A DNA stretch of 64,000 nucleotides from Arenimonas caeni (lineage in GTDB: Bacteria > Pseudomonadota > Gammaproteobacteria > Xanthomonadales > Xanthomonadaceae): the NCBI RefSeq assembly GCF_003024235.1, contig NZ_KZ679084.1:336684-400683 (forward strand), given 5' to 3'. The notes under the pieces are model-generated. The model did not search any database, had not been told where the DNA came from, and saw only the letters and a list, made by a program, of their open reading frames with translations. The position numbers and the translations under genes were made by a program. Of the stretch, positions 8,769-17,053 are shown piece after piece (the first letter of the stretch is position 1; each line of letters opens with the position of its first letter).

Positions 8769-10220
8769 ATGAAGAAGCTGCGCGCCTTGCCCTGGCTGCT
8801 CGGCGCTTGCGCGCTGCTCGCCGCCGGCTGCGGGGGCGAGCCGTCGACGGGGCCCATAAGCATTTCGACGGCGGGCCAGGCCCGCCCCGCCGAGCCCATG
8901 GCGACGCCCGAAGCTACAGCCGCTGCAACGCCTGAGCCCGACGCCGACCCCGCTCGCACCGCCGTGCTGCCCGGCAGCAGCCCGCGCCACCACGCCCTGG
9001 TGTTCGGCAACAGCGCCTACCCGCACGGCGACGCGCTGACCGCGCCGGCGCGCGATGCCGCGCTTATGGCCCGCGCGCTGCGCGCGCGCGGCTACCAGGT
9101 GCGGCTGAGCCTGGACCGCGACTACGCCGGGATGGTGGAAGACATCGAGGCCTTCGCCGAAACCTCGGAAGGCGCGCAGGTGCGCGTGCTGTATTTCGCC
9201 GGCCACGGCTTCGAGTTCGACAGCGAGAACTACCTGCTGCCGGTGGACATCCCGGCGCCGATAGCCGGGCTCGACCGCGACCAGGTGCGCAGCCGCGGCC
9301 TGCCGCTCAACCGCCTGCTGGCGGACCTGGAGGCCGAGGGCGGCACTCTGGTCGGCATCATCGACGCCTGCCGCGTGCTGCCGGCGCGCGGCGCCGCCGA
9401 CACGCCGACGCTGGGCGAGCAGGCGGCGCCGCAGGGCAGCATCCTGGCCTTCGCCACCGCGCCCGGCCAGGTGGCCATGGACAGCCTGCGCAGCTTCGGC
9501 GTCGAGCAGGACCATTCGCCCTTCACCTACTTCCTGGCCAACCACCTGCTGGCGCCGGAAACGCGGCGCTGGGACCAGGCCTTCCAGGCCACCTACGGCA
9601 TCGTGCGCAACCAGACGCGCGGCCGGCAGGAGCCGTGGACGAACTACAAGGTGACCGAAGTGCCGGAGATCGGCCCGGCACCGGCGCCCGCCAGCGGCGG
9701 CGCGCGCGATGCCAACCCCTTGGGCATCGAACTGCGCCCCGAGCGCAAGGCTGCCGCGCTTTACTGGCAGCGCGAGGCCGGGGCGATCTGGAAGCTGGCA
9801 CGCGACGGCGCCACCACCGACCGCCAGCTGGCTCAGCGCGCCGCCGAGGGCGACGACCTGGCCGCACTTGCCGCCGTCTTCCGCGTGCCCGAGGACGGCC
9901 GCGACCCGGCGCCGCTGCTGCGCCTGCTGCAGCGCCCGGCCGACGCCGGCCACGCCCTGGCCCAGGAAGAAGCCGGCAACCGACTGTGGGCCGCGAAGGC
10001 GCACGACGCACAGGGCCGCAGCGCGAAGTACTGGTGGCAGCTGTCCTGCGCCAATGGTTTGGGCTCGGCCTGCACGCGCCTGGCCATGGCCGGCGACGGC
10101 AGCCCCGATGAGCAAGCGCGGGCGATGGCCCAGGGCTTCGCCGAAATGTTCAGCGGCTTCAGCCAGGCCATGGAGGCCGACCTGCAGCGCAACCGCAACC
10201 AGGAGGACGACGAACCATGA
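8769..10220 (+). CDS. Caspase-like (C14) lipoprotein with Sel1-like tail
   Basis: A 483-residue predicted lipoprotein with lipobox LAAGC (lipidated Cys21) and a Pro/Ala-rich linker. The caspase p20-like domain runs about 73-290. HHALVFGNSAY opens it, YFAGHG carries the catalytic His (residue 146) and IIDACR the catalytic Cys (201), so the dyad is intact. The Arg after the Cys resembles metacaspase/orthocaspase active sites. The C-terminal region (about 340-465) has Sel1-like helical repeats such as YWWQLSCANGLGSACTRLA. A signal peptide and lipid anchor would place this peptidase in the periplasm, unusual for caspases. It overlaps the next gene by 4 nt (ATGA), so the two are co-translated. Confidence 0.85.
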   Translation: MKKLRALPWLLGACALLAAGCGGEPSTGPISISTAGQARPAEPMATPEATAAATPEPDADPARTAVLPGSSPRHHALVFGNSAYPHGDALTAPARDAALMARALRARGYQVRLSLDRDYAGMVEDIEAFAETSEGAQVRVLYFAGHGFEFDSENYLLPVDIPAPIAGLDRDQVRSRGLPLNRLLADLEAEGGTLVGIIDACRVLPARGAADTPTLGEQAAPQGSILAFATAPGQVAMDSLRSFGVEQDHSPFTYFLANHLLAPETRRWDQAFQATYGIVRNQTRGRQEPWTNYKVTEVPEIGPAPAPASGGARDANPLGIELRPERKAAALYWQREAGAIWKLARDGATTDRQLAQRAAEGDDLAALAAVFRVPEDGRDPAPLLRLLQRPADAGHALAQEEAGNRLWAAKAHDAQGRSAKYWWQLSCANGLGSACTRLAMAGDGSPDEQARAMAQGFAEMFSGFSQAMEADLQRNRNQEDDEP

Positions 10221-10927
10221 GCCCGCGCAACAAGACCCTGGCCTGGCTGCTGGGCCTGCTTGGCCTGGCGGTGCTGGCCTTCGTGGCCGGCCGCCACTAC
10301 CTGGCGCCGCCACCCGCCGACGTGGCCGAGACTCCGGCCGAAGAAGAGGTGCTGCCGCCCTGGGACTTCGAATGGCGCGACGGCGACGTGCGCGGCATCG
10401 ACCTGCCCTCGCACGTGCGCGTGGGCGACCAGCGCGTGCCCATCCGCCACCTGGCCGACCTGCAGAGCGAGCCCGGCGAGGACAAGCTGGCCTTCCTGCT
10501 GCGCGTGCGCACCCACCTGGTGGACTTCTCGCACGCCACCCGGCGCGAGGGCTGCGCCGAGATTTGCCAGGCGCCTGACGGCAGCTACAGCGTGCGCATG
10601 ACCACCAACGACGCCGCCCTGTACTGCACCGTGGCGCCGATCTGCCAGGCCGGCCACGCCAGCACCGGCGAGGGCATCCACAGCCACTGCCCGCGCCGCA
10701 ACGGCATCCGCGCCAGCCTGGCCGACGAGGTGCTTTCGGGCGGCAAGATCCGCCGCCGCCAGCCCATCGCCTCCTGCGACACCGACGTCTTCTCGGCCCT
10801 GGACTTCCGCGGCCGGCGGCCCGGCTGGCTGGCCGGGCGCCTGGCCCTGCACATGCACGAGGGGCCGCAGAAGCTGCAGCGCTTTGGCGAACCCATCAAC
10901 GAAGCCAGCGCCCCCACCGCGCCCTAG
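10217..10927 (+). CDS. Membrane-anchored protein with JAB/MPN-like metal signature
   Basis: A 236-residue protein with one N-terminal transmembrane helix (about 8-24) and a periplasmic body. The segment 111-170 has the spacing of a JAMM/JAB metallopeptidase: Glu111 or Glu115, then HSH at 155-157 and SLAD with Ser167 and Asp170. The known motif is E, about 40 residues, H-S/T-H-P, several residues, S-x-x-D. The extra Cys between HSH and Pro and several other cysteines (113, 117, 137, 143, 158) are unusual and suggest disulfides. It is co-translated with the caspase-like lipoprotein. The family call is inference from motif spacing only. Confidence 0.6.
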   Translation: MSPRNKTLAWLLGLLGLAVLAFVAGRHYLAPPPADVAETPAEEEVLPPWDFEWRDGDVRGIDLPSHVRVGDQRVPIRHLADLQSEPGEDKLAFLLRVRTHLVDFSHATRREGCAEICQAPDGSYSVRMTTNDAALYCTVAPICQAGHASTGEGIHSHCPRRNGIRASLADEVLSGGKIRRRQPIASCDTDVFSALDFRGRRPGWLAGRLALHMHEGPQKLQRFGEPINEASAPTAP

Positions 10928-10945
10928 CGGGGGCAAAGCCCCCGC
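10927..10945. terminator. Perfect GC hairpin between convergent genes
   Basis: GCGGGGGC, loop AAA, GCCCCCGC; an 8-bp perfect stem starting on the stop codon of the plus-strand gene and 15 nt before the stop of the convergent minus-strand gene. No clear T-tract lies on either strand, so it may be a barrier or stability hairpin rather than a standard intrinsic terminator. Confidence 0.5.
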
Positions 10946-10959
10946 CGGGCGAGCCTTGG

Positions 10960-12630
10960 TTACTTGCTGGCGTCGAGCACCTTCGCCACGTCCACCAGGC
11001 CGTGGCGTACAGCCAGGTCCCGCAGGCTGACCTGCTCGCCATCCCAGTCCATCGGTGCGGAGACATCCGCGCCGGCCTGGGCCAACATCGGGATCACTTC
11101 GGCCAGGAAGTTGCCGTCGATCTCGTAACGGTTTGCGTCCACCAGCACCGTCCAGTGCACGGCGCGGGTGCCTCCCGCTGCCGCGCCGTCTGCCTTCGCA
11201 CCTGCAGCGAGCAGCGCGGCCACGAGGTCCGCCCGGCGCGACTGCAGGGCCAGGCTGAGCGGCGTATGGCCTTCCCGGTCCGCGCCGTTGGGGTCCGCAC
11301 CCGCCTTCACCAGCAGGGCCAGTGCTTGCGCCCGCGCCGCAGACGCGGCGCCGACGCGGCGGCCCCACATATCGCTGTCCTTGCGCTTGGTGTCCAGCAC
11401 CAGCAGATGCAGCGGGTTACGGCCCTCGCGCGTGGCGATGCCGGCCCTGGCGCCCTTTTCCACAAGGCCCGCCAGTTCATCGGGCCGGCAGCCTGCCTCC
11501 CAACTACGCCCCTGCACGCCCTTGAACTGGCGCACGCAGCGAAGCAGGCGCGTCTGGCCTTCGCTGTCGGCCTGGTTGATGTCGGCCCCCCCGGCCAACA
11601 GCACCGGCAGCACGTCCGGATGGGCCACCACCACCGGGTAGGTCCAGCGGCTCACCGGAAAACTGAAGCGGCCGGCCACCGGGTCACCGTTGTAGCCAGC
11701 GGGCAGGCCGTCGTCCACCTTGACCTGCCCTTCGTCGAGCAGGAAGCGTGCCGTTTCCGCGTTGGCCCGGTCGCCGGCGATGGCCCGTACGAAGGTTTCG
11801 GAAACACCCGGCGAGATAAAGCCATCGGGCCCGTAGTGCACCAGGCGCGACGAATCGCCGTACTTCTCGGTCCACAGGCCGGTTTTTTCGCCATCCTCGC
11901 CGTAAGTCCCCGATTCCACCAGGTCGCCGGCTTCGTTCCAGGCTTCATGTTTACCCACGGGCTTGTCCGCCCTGTACTCGCCGCGGCTGGCGGGCTTGCC
12001 GTCAGGGTGCCAGGTTTCGCGCAGGCCCTGCTTCTCGCCCGCCACATAGTGGGAGCGGCCGACAAGCTGACCCTCGGGGCTCCAGGCCCTCTGCTCGCCC
12101 TCCGGTTCGCCTTCGGCATTGAAGTGGGCCTCGCCGACCAGCTTGCCGGTGTCGCAGCTCCACGTCTTCTCGAGGCGCAGCTTGCCGTCGTCGAATTCCT
12201 TGCGGCCTTTGTCTTTGCCGTCGTCGCACCAGGTTTCCACGAGTTCCGCCTCGCCCTCGTCGTACTCGTGGCGGGAGACCAGGATGCCGTCCGGGTTCCA
12301 TTCCTGCTGGACACCATCCTTGACCGGCCTTTCCTTCTCCTTGTCCCAATAGACCACCTGCCGCGACTGGGGCTCGCCGTTGGCATGGAACATTTCCTGC
12401 ACGCCGTCCACGTACCCGTCGGAGAACTCGAACCGCGCCTTGGTCTTTTCCCCGTTCCGGACGACGAGGATGCCCGTGAAGGGCTCGCCTTCGATTTCAA
12501 GCACATCTTTGCCGGACGAGATCAAACGTTCGAACTCCGCCTCGGTGAGTTCGTGTTCGGTGGTGCAGCCGGCCAGACCAAGAACAATGGCGGCCATGAG
12601 CGCGCTGCGGCGCAATGCGAGAGTTTTCAT
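10960..12630 (-). CDS. Lipoprotein with MORN-type repeats and ankyrin repeats
   Basis: A 556-residue lipoprotein (lipobox GLAGC, Cys22). Residues about 60-275 hold eight or so short MORN-variant repeats of the YwqK/toxin-antitoxin type (for example DGVQQEWNPDGILVSRHEYDEG and QGLRETWHPDGKPASRGEY). Residues about 280-550 are ankyrin-like, with recognisable units HPDVLPVLLAGGADINQADSEGQT and ALALLVKAGADPNGADREGHTPLSLA. Both repeat types bind proteins, so a scaffold or inhibitor role at the envelope is plausible. It overlaps the preceding lipoprotein gene by 4 nt. The combination of MORN and ankyrin in one lipoprotein is uncommon; no specific partner can be named. Confidence 0.8.
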   Translation of the reverse strand: MKTLALRRSALMAAIVLGLAGCTTEHELTEAEFERLISSGKDVLEIEGEPFTGILVVRNGEKTKARFEFSDGYVDGVQEMFHANGEPQSRQVVYWDKEKERPVKDGVQQEWNPDGILVSRHEYDEGEAELVETWCDDGKDKGRKEFDDGKLRLEKTWSCDTGKLVGEAHFNAEGEPEGEQRAWSPEGQLVGRSHYVAGEKQGLRETWHPDGKPASRGEYRADKPVGKHEAWNEAGDLVESGTYGEDGEKTGLWTEKYGDSSRLVHYGPDGFISPGVSETFVRAIAGDRANAETARFLLDEGQVKVDDGLPAGYNGDPVAGRFSFPVSRWTYPVVVAHPDVLPVLLAGGADINQADSEGQTRLLRCVRQFKGVQGRSWEAGCRPDELAGLVEKGARAGIATREGRNPLHLLVLDTKRKDSDMWGRRVGAASAARAQALALLVKAGADPNGADREGHTPLSLALQSRRADLVAALLAAGAKADGAAAGGTRAVHWTVLVDANRYEIDGNFLAEVIPMLAQAGADVSAPMDWDGEQVSLRDLAVRHGLVDVAKVLDASK

Positions 12631-12998
12631 CCGCCCAGACCCTCCATGCCGGCGGCGGAGCCAATCATGATCCAGCCGCTATCGGCCTTGCGCACGCGCA
12701 CCGTTACCGCCTTGTCCTTCACCGGAACCATCGGCGTATTCATCGAATAGATGATGTCGCACTGATGGGCCTCGCCTGCCTTCTCGCAACCGACCAGTTC
12801 GAATTGCGTCAGCTCGTATCTTTCGATGTTCCGGGCGAGGCGCTGGCCGGCCATCGCGACGATCTGCTCGTTCAGGGAGTCCAGGTGCCGCTCCACCGCG
12901 GCCCGGGCCTGCGTTTCCGAAGGTCCGCTGCTGCAGCCCGCCAAGCCAAGCGCGCCGAGCAGGGCCAGTGCGCCCCCGATCTTCTTCATTTGCGTCAC
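12627..12998 (-). CDS. Small lipoprotein, unknown function
   Basis: A 123-residue lipoprotein: signal peptide from MKKIGGALALLGALG with lipobox GLAGC. The ATG four codons in (MKK) is an equally good start. The mature domain has a helix (QARAAVERHLDSLNEQIVAM) and then strands that include two cysteines (VGCEKAG, QCDIIYS), which could form a disulfide. The end resembles small NTF2/cystatin-like folds (VRVRKADSGWIMIGSA). It is translated just before the MORN/ankyrin lipoprotein and probably works with it. Confidence 0.75.
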   Translation of the reverse strand: MTQMKKIGGALALLGALGLAGCSSGPSETQARAAVERHLDSLNEQIVAMAGQRLARNIERYELTQFELVGCEKAGEAHQCDIIYSMNTPMVPVKDKAVTVRVRKADSGWIMIGSAAGMEGLGG

Positions 12999-13135
12999 GT
13001 TGTGTCCCCTGGTGTCATGGATACCCCGGCGGTGGGAGCCGATCGCGTCCGTACCCGGGGAGATTCCAGACTAGCGCCTGACCACATCCAGGCCCATGCG
13101 GGCCGGGTGGGAATTTTTCTCGGCGCCGCGGTTTG

Positions 13136-13711
13136 CTAGAAGGCCTTGACCAGCAGGATGAGCAGCCAGGGCCCGAAGAAGACCAGGAAAATGAAGCCGA
13201 GCAGCGCCAACACGATGAGCAACAGCACCTTGGCCAGGCCCCAGGCGGCACGGCCGGCGCTGGCCACGGTGACCGGCGCCTCGCGGGTGACGTGCGGATT
13301 CGGGATGCGCGCCGAGGACTTCACCCGCCACAGCCAGCCCACGACCGGCGGCACCAGCACCAGCGCCAGGAAGGCGCCGAGCCCGTAGTTGATCAGCTCG
13401 TCGGTGGCCAGGCGCCGGGCATCGAGCCACAGCGCGCCCAGGCCCAGGCCCCACCAGAGCAGGCCCCAGCCCGCCCCGCGCGCGAACGCGCCGGGCAGCG
13501 GCTCGACGCGGCTGGTGTGGCTATAGGCGCGGGACAGCCAGATCTCCTGGGACCGTCGCTTGAAGGCAATGCCCCAGCACAGTGCCAGGAAGGCATAAAC
13601 GGACAGACCGACCCACGCCACGCTGAAGGAACGCATCTGCTCGGCGCCGGCCAGCGCCACCAATCCGAGGAGACCGAGCATCAGGGTTGCCAGGAATAGT
13701 TGCGCGAACAT
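13136..13711 (-). CDS. Four-helix integral membrane protein, unknown
   Basis: A 191-residue protein with about five hydrophobic segments (about 4-22, 30-48, 78-94, 108-126 and 163-188). No conserved motif or family is recognised. It ends with a long hydrophobic helix and a short basic tail. It is the first of a minus-strand run with the two lipoproteins downstream, separated by 137 bp. An A-rich word (reading GGGAAAGATTCGC on the coding strand, 13768-13780) lies 57 nt before its start, like that seen before several other genes here. Confidence 0.7.
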   Translation of the reverse strand: MFAQLFLATLMLGLLGLVALAGAEQMRSFSVAWVGLSVYAFLALCWGIAFKRRSQEIWLSRAYSHTSRVEPLPGAFARGAGWGLLWWGLGLGALWLDARRLATDELINYGLGAFLALVLVPPVVGWLWRVKSSARIPNPHVTREAPVTVASAGRAAWGLAKVLLLIVLALLGFIFLVFFGPWLLILLVKAF

Positions 13712-13810
13712 CGGGAGCTCCGTTGTGGCCCTGGGTCATTTGAGCCGCAGCCAGCCGGCGCACCCATGCGAATCTTTCCCAGCCCCGCCGAGGGGCCGCG
13801 GGGGCGTGGC

Positions 13811-14015
13811 CTAGACCCTGTAGTACTCCCGGTACCACGCCACGAACTTCGCCACGCCCTCCTCAACCGGCACCACCGGCCGGTAGTCGACGTTGGCGAT
13901 GAGGTCGGGGACATCGGCCTCGGTGTCTGGCACGTCGCCGGCCTGGGGGGGGCAGCACCTTCAAGAGAGTCCTGGTGAACTGGAACAGCGCCATGTCGAG
14001 CCGGACCCAGGAGCC
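13811..14015 (-). pseudogene. Remnant of a UDP-glucuronate 4-epimerase-like gene
   Basis: 13811-13957 matches the last 49 codons of the intact epimerase gene at 23212 with about 92 % identity by eye, ending in WYREYYRV and a TAG stop. 13971-14015 matches an internal block of the same gene (23629-23673) at about 89 %, in the same order and orientation; the roughly 270 bp between them are missing. Read in frame, the second block gives GSWVRLDMALFQFTR against [15 protein letters not shown] of the intact protein. It is a decayed or displaced gene end, and marks the left border of the island. Confidence 0.85.
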
Positions 14016-14356
14016 TCGCTAGAGGCGCGCCACGCAGTCTCCGGGAACCTTGTGCAGACCGGGCCTGCACCAGCGACACCTGCGCCAGCAGCTTGCGATG
14101 CGCCAGTAGCCGGAGTCGACTGCCGACAGCAACTCCGAAAGACGCTCCCGCGGCCGATCACAGCGTGCTGACTCGTCAGCACCGCGAACCGCCTGGGGCC
14201 TAGCGGGATGGCCATGGCCGGCGCATCCACAAGCCCTCGAGCCCGCGCTACCGGAAGGCTGCTTGGCATAGCCCTTACACCCCCTCCCCGCCGTTACGCT
14301 TGGGCTGCAGGTCGTATGGCTTTGGAAATGGGCGCTGTCTGACCGCCGGGCTTAGC

Positions 14357-14397
14357 TTGCATGTGAGCCAAAAAGGCGTATAAACGATCATATATGA
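14357..14397 (+). promoter_or_regulatory. hipBA promoter with palindrome over the start codon
   Basis: TTGCAT (14357-14362), a 16-nt spacer and TATAAA (14379-14384) form a good sigma70 promoter. Transcription would start at about 14391, almost on the ATG at 14394, implying a leaderless message. The perfect palindrome TCATATATGA (14388-14397) covers the start codon and is a likely HipB operator for autorepression. The rest of 14016-14356 upstream shows no convincing reading frame. Confidence 0.6.
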
Positions 14398-14717
14398 GCC
14401 TGCACACCCGACCACTACCTATGTCGCCGGAGACCGTCGAGGCCCTGACGGGCCTGGGCCGCGCCATCCGCGATGCACGCCTTGCCCGAAAGCTGCGTCA
14501 CGAGGATTTGGCCTCGCGCGCCGGCATCAGCGTGGCGACGCTCAAGCGCCTTGAGAGGGGTGACCCGACCTTGGCCATCGGCCGGTTCCTTGAGGTCCTG
14601 ACCGCCCTGTCGCCCTCCCTGCTTGCTGACCTGGTGGGGACGGTTCGCGCAGATCCCACGGGCGATGCGCTGCGGCGCAAGGCCATGGGCGAGCGGTCGA
14701 GACGGGAGGACTTCTGA
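14394..14717 (+). CDS. hipB: HipB-like XRE-family antitoxin/repressor
   Basis: A 107-residue helix-turn-helix protein. The HTH_3 domain spans about 18-75: LGRAIRDARLARKLRHEDLASRAGISVATLKRLERG. The C-terminal tail is basic and ends SRREDF. In HipBA modules this protein neutralises HipA and represses its own operon. The TGA overlaps the hipA ATG by one base. The start at 14394 is supported by the promoter just before it; the second ATG (14421) is an alternative and has no ribosome-binding site either. Confidence 0.85.
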   Translation: MSLHTRPLPMSPETVEALTGLGRAIRDARLARKLRHEDLASRAGISVATLKRLERGDPTLAIGRFLEVLTALSPSLLADLVGTVRADPTGDALRRKAMGERSRREDF

Positions 14718-15904
14718 TGCGGCTCTACCTGTGGGCTCCCTTGGGTGGGCAGTGGCAGGTCGCGGCTCGGCTCGACTGGGCACGTGGTGTCGGCGCCTTC
14801 CGGTACGCCCCGACTTGGCTGGAGACGGCCGGCGCCTATCCGCTGGACCCGCTGAACCTGCCGCTCGAGGACGCGGAGCGCGTCATCGAGGACAACAAAG
14901 GGATTCCGGGCGTGCTCTCGGATGCCGGGCCCGACCGCTGGGGCCGCCGGCTGATCGAACGACTGGCCCAGCGCCCCCCGCGGGACGAGGCCGAGTGGGT
15001 GCTGGCCACCGCCGGCAGTGGCAGTGGTGCGGTACGCGCCTCCCTGTCCCGCACCGCGCTTGCTCCGGTGCGGACGCCCTATGCCCAGGTGACGCTGGAG
15101 CAGCTCGAGGAAGCCTCGCGAACCTTGGCCGAAGGCGGGTTCCCGCCGCCGCCGCTGTACGAAATCCTTTGCGTGCAGAGTGGCGCCTTGGGTGGTGCCC
15201 GCCCAAAGGCCGCGATGAGCATCGACGGCCGCGAGGTCATTGCCAAGTTCCAGCAGCCGCAGCACGACACGGTCGACGTGCCCAAGGTCGAAGCCGCCTG
15301 TCTGGCGCTGGCGCGTCGGTCGGGCATCGACGCCATCAATGCCACCCTCGTCACTGTCCACGGCAGGAGCGTCTTGCTCGTGGACAGGTTCGATCGCCGC
15401 GGTGGCGAGCCCGTGCACTACCTGAGCGCCAGGAGCCTGCTCAACGTCTATCGAGCCTCCGAGCGCGACACCGTGGCACCGGCGGGTCGGGCCACTTACG
15501 CCGCCATGGCTGCGGCGGCTCGTCGCATCGGCGTGGAGGGCGCGGGACCGGAGCTATTCCGTCGGATGGCGTTCAACTACGCCATCGGAAACACTGATGA
15601 TCACCTGCAGAACCACGGCTTCCTGTTCGATGGGGCCTGGCGACTGGCGCCGGCGTTCGATCTGGTGGCCCAAGGGGGCGAGAGCCTCGCCATCGGCGCG
15701 GGTCGACAGGGTAGGGTTCGGACCAGAGGGAACGTGCTGTCCGGTGCAGGTGATTTTGGCCTGAAGCCGCGAGAGGCCGAGGCGCTGTTGGAGCAGGCGA
15801 TCCAGGCGGCAAGCGGGCTGGGCGATGAGCTTCACCGGCTCGCAATGCCGGCGGGTGAGCGGGCGCAGGTGCTGCAAAGGCTGTGCGCCGAGGCGCAGCG
15901 CTAG
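14717..15904 (+). CDS. hipA: HipA-family serine/threonine kinase toxin
   Basis: A 395-residue HipA-like kinase. GGARPKAAM marks the ATP/P-loop-like region, NTDDHLQNHGFL (near 290-302) carries the catalytic Asp and Asn, and APAFDLV is the Mg-binding DFG-like motif. Characterised HipA phosphorylates glutamyl-tRNA synthetase and causes dormancy; relatives have other tRNA-synthetase-linked targets. At 395 residues it is shorter than E. coli HipA (440), mainly at the N-terminus, similar to the HipT/short-HipA types, though the N-terminal domain is still largely present. It forms a one-base-overlap operon with hipB inside the putative island. Confidence 0.9.
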   Translation: MRLYLWAPLGGQWQVAARLDWARGVGAFRYAPTWLETAGAYPLDPLNLPLEDAERVIEDNKGIPGVLSDAGPDRWGRRLIERLAQRPPRDEAEWVLATAGSGSGAVRASLSRTALAPVRTPYAQVTLEQLEEASRTLAEGGFPPPPLYEILCVQSGALGGARPKAAMSIDGREVIAKFQQPQHDTVDVPKVEAACLALARRSGIDAINATLVTVHGRSVLLVDRFDRRGGEPVHYLSARSLLNVYRASERDTVAPAGRATYAAMAAAARRIGVEGAGPELFRRMAFNYAIGNTDDHLQNHGFLFDGAWRLAPAFDLVAQGGESLAIGAGRQGRVRTRGNVLSGAGDFGLKPREAEALLEQAIQAASGLGDELHRLAMPAGERAQVLQRLCAEAQR

Positions 15905-16478
15905 GCCCGACGTAGGAAGATCAACTCCCTGCACGAACCTCAGGGTTCTGCCCTCCACTGGTCAACCCCGAAAAGCTAAACCCTCACCATTTGGGGGGTT
16001 TAGCACCGCCGTGCCCGGGGGTCGCTGCGGCAGACTAGGCCTCCCATCGCTCGTACCGATCTGGCCCGCAAGGACGCGGGCCGAAGGCAGAAGGACACGC
16101 CGTGCGAAACACTCGAGATGCCACGCCGTTGGCGCGAATCCCGCTACGCGCACCCCTCAGGGCGCCGCGGACACTAGGCCCTCAACCTCCACTGGTAAAC
16201 GGGCCAGGCCAGCAGGCCGAGAAAGGCCACTGCGCCGGTGCCCATGCCGCGAACAAAGGCGGCTGCCAGTTCTGCCACGACGCTCGGATTTGCGGTGTCC
16301 ATGCCCGCGATTGCACACCAATTCGCGCGCCCGGGGCAAGGCGTGGACGAGGAAACGCGGACGCCCGACCGATGAAACACCCCCTCTGGAGGAGGGGGGT
16401 TTCGGGAGGCACAGGGCCATCGCCTTGATCAAACTCTCGCCCACCTCAATCGCATCCCCGCCTTAAGAGACCACGCCA
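15905..16478. other. Gene-poor stretch with two hairpins
   Basis: 574 bp without a convincing gene. GCTAAACCC (15975-15983) and GGGTTTAGC (15996-16004) form a perfect 9-bp stem about 70 bp after hipA. A second hairpin built on ACCCCCTC...GAGGAGGGGGGT lies near 16378-16402. Overlapping frames occur on both strands but none has a ribosome-binding site or recognisable product. The best candidate is a 42-residue hydrophobic frame on the minus strand (16174-16302), which I could not support. Confidence 0.6.
15975..16004. terminator. Perfect 9-bp hairpin downstream of hipA
   Basis: GCTAAACCC and GGGTTTAGC enclose a 12-nt loop. It lies about 70 bp downstream of the hipA stop. No T-tract follows, so it could end the hipBA transcript or serve as a recombinase-binding structure; the sequence alone does not decide. 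Confidence 0.4.
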
Positions 16479-17051
16479 ATGCCCCTGCCTGCTGAGAAAA
16501 ACCCTACCGCTGTTGCCACGACCCTGCTGATTCGTTTGGTGGGTGAGCAGGCCATCCCCTCGTGGGCGCACTCGCTCGAACACGTGCTCGGACGGATCAT
16601 GCTTGCGATCGCAGGCCTGATCCGGCTGCGACCCGACCTGCCCCGGCTGACGCGGCTGGCGCAGGAGTGCCACCGCGCCGCGGTCAATTTGCTGGCCAGC
16701 GAGCTGGGCGCGCACGACACCTCGCGACTGCAGCCGCCGCAGCGCAATACCTCCTTCGGCGCCTTTCGCGACTATCCGCACTACTCGGCCCTCACCGGCG
16801 TGGCGCCGAAGGAGTTCATGCATTTCTGCGCCGAGGCTAGACCCCAGAAATTCTTTTTTGGGGGTACCCCCGCCAGAAAGGGGTCTGAGCGGACAAACAA
16901 AGGTCGTGAACTCGGCAAGCGTAAATGCGTCAAAAACTCCGGACTTTCGATCCCCGTGGGCGGGGCGCAGGGCGCTAGGCTTTTCTCGACCGATCCCAAA
17001 CACCCTTCGGGCCCGCAGGACGTTGGCCCGCTCAACTGGAGGAATCACTAG
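16479..17051 (+). CDS. Unknown protein; C-terminal half possibly not native
   Basis: A 190-residue frame. The first 120 residues (to FMHFCAEA, about 16838) have strong GC3 coding bias and helical character (SLEHVLGRIMLAIAGLIRLRPDLPRLTRLAQECHRAAVN), and include RDYPHYSALTGV. From RPQKFFFGG onward the sequence runs through a palindromic element and looks non-coding, so the original C-terminus may have been lost or shifted. It sits directly upstream of the giant recombinase gene with 2 nt between the stop and that ATG. I recognise no family. Confidence 0.45.
   Translation: MPLPAEKNPTAVATTLLIRLVGEQAIPSWAHSLEHVLGRIMLAIAGLIRLRPDLPRLTRLAQECHRAAVNLLASELGAHDTSRLQPPQRNTSFGAFRDYPHYSALTGVAPKEFMHFCAEARPQKFFFGGTPARKGSERTNKGRELGKRKCVKNSGLSIPVGGAQGARLFSTDPKHPSGPQDVGPLNWRNH
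16839..16886. repeat. 48-bp nested palindrome before the giant recombinase gene
   Basis: Outer 7-bp inverted arms AGACCCC (16839-16845) and GGGGTCT (16880-16886) flank a perfect 12-bp palindrome GGGGGTACCCCC (16860-16871), with CAGAAA repeated on both sides. It coincides with the point where the upstream frame loses coding character. It could be a recombination site, the end of a small insertion, or a terminator (T6 run at 16854-16859). Confidence 0.5.
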
Positions 17052-17053
17052 GC

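Noticed and set aside
16174-16302. A 42-residue hydrophobic frame on the minus strand
   Set aside because: No ribosome-binding site and no family; the hydrophobic stretch alone is too weak.
15825-16466. A 213-codon plus-strand frame after hipA
   Set aside because: Its product is Arg/Pro-rich without motifs and it starts inside hipA; typical of non-coding GC-rich DNA.
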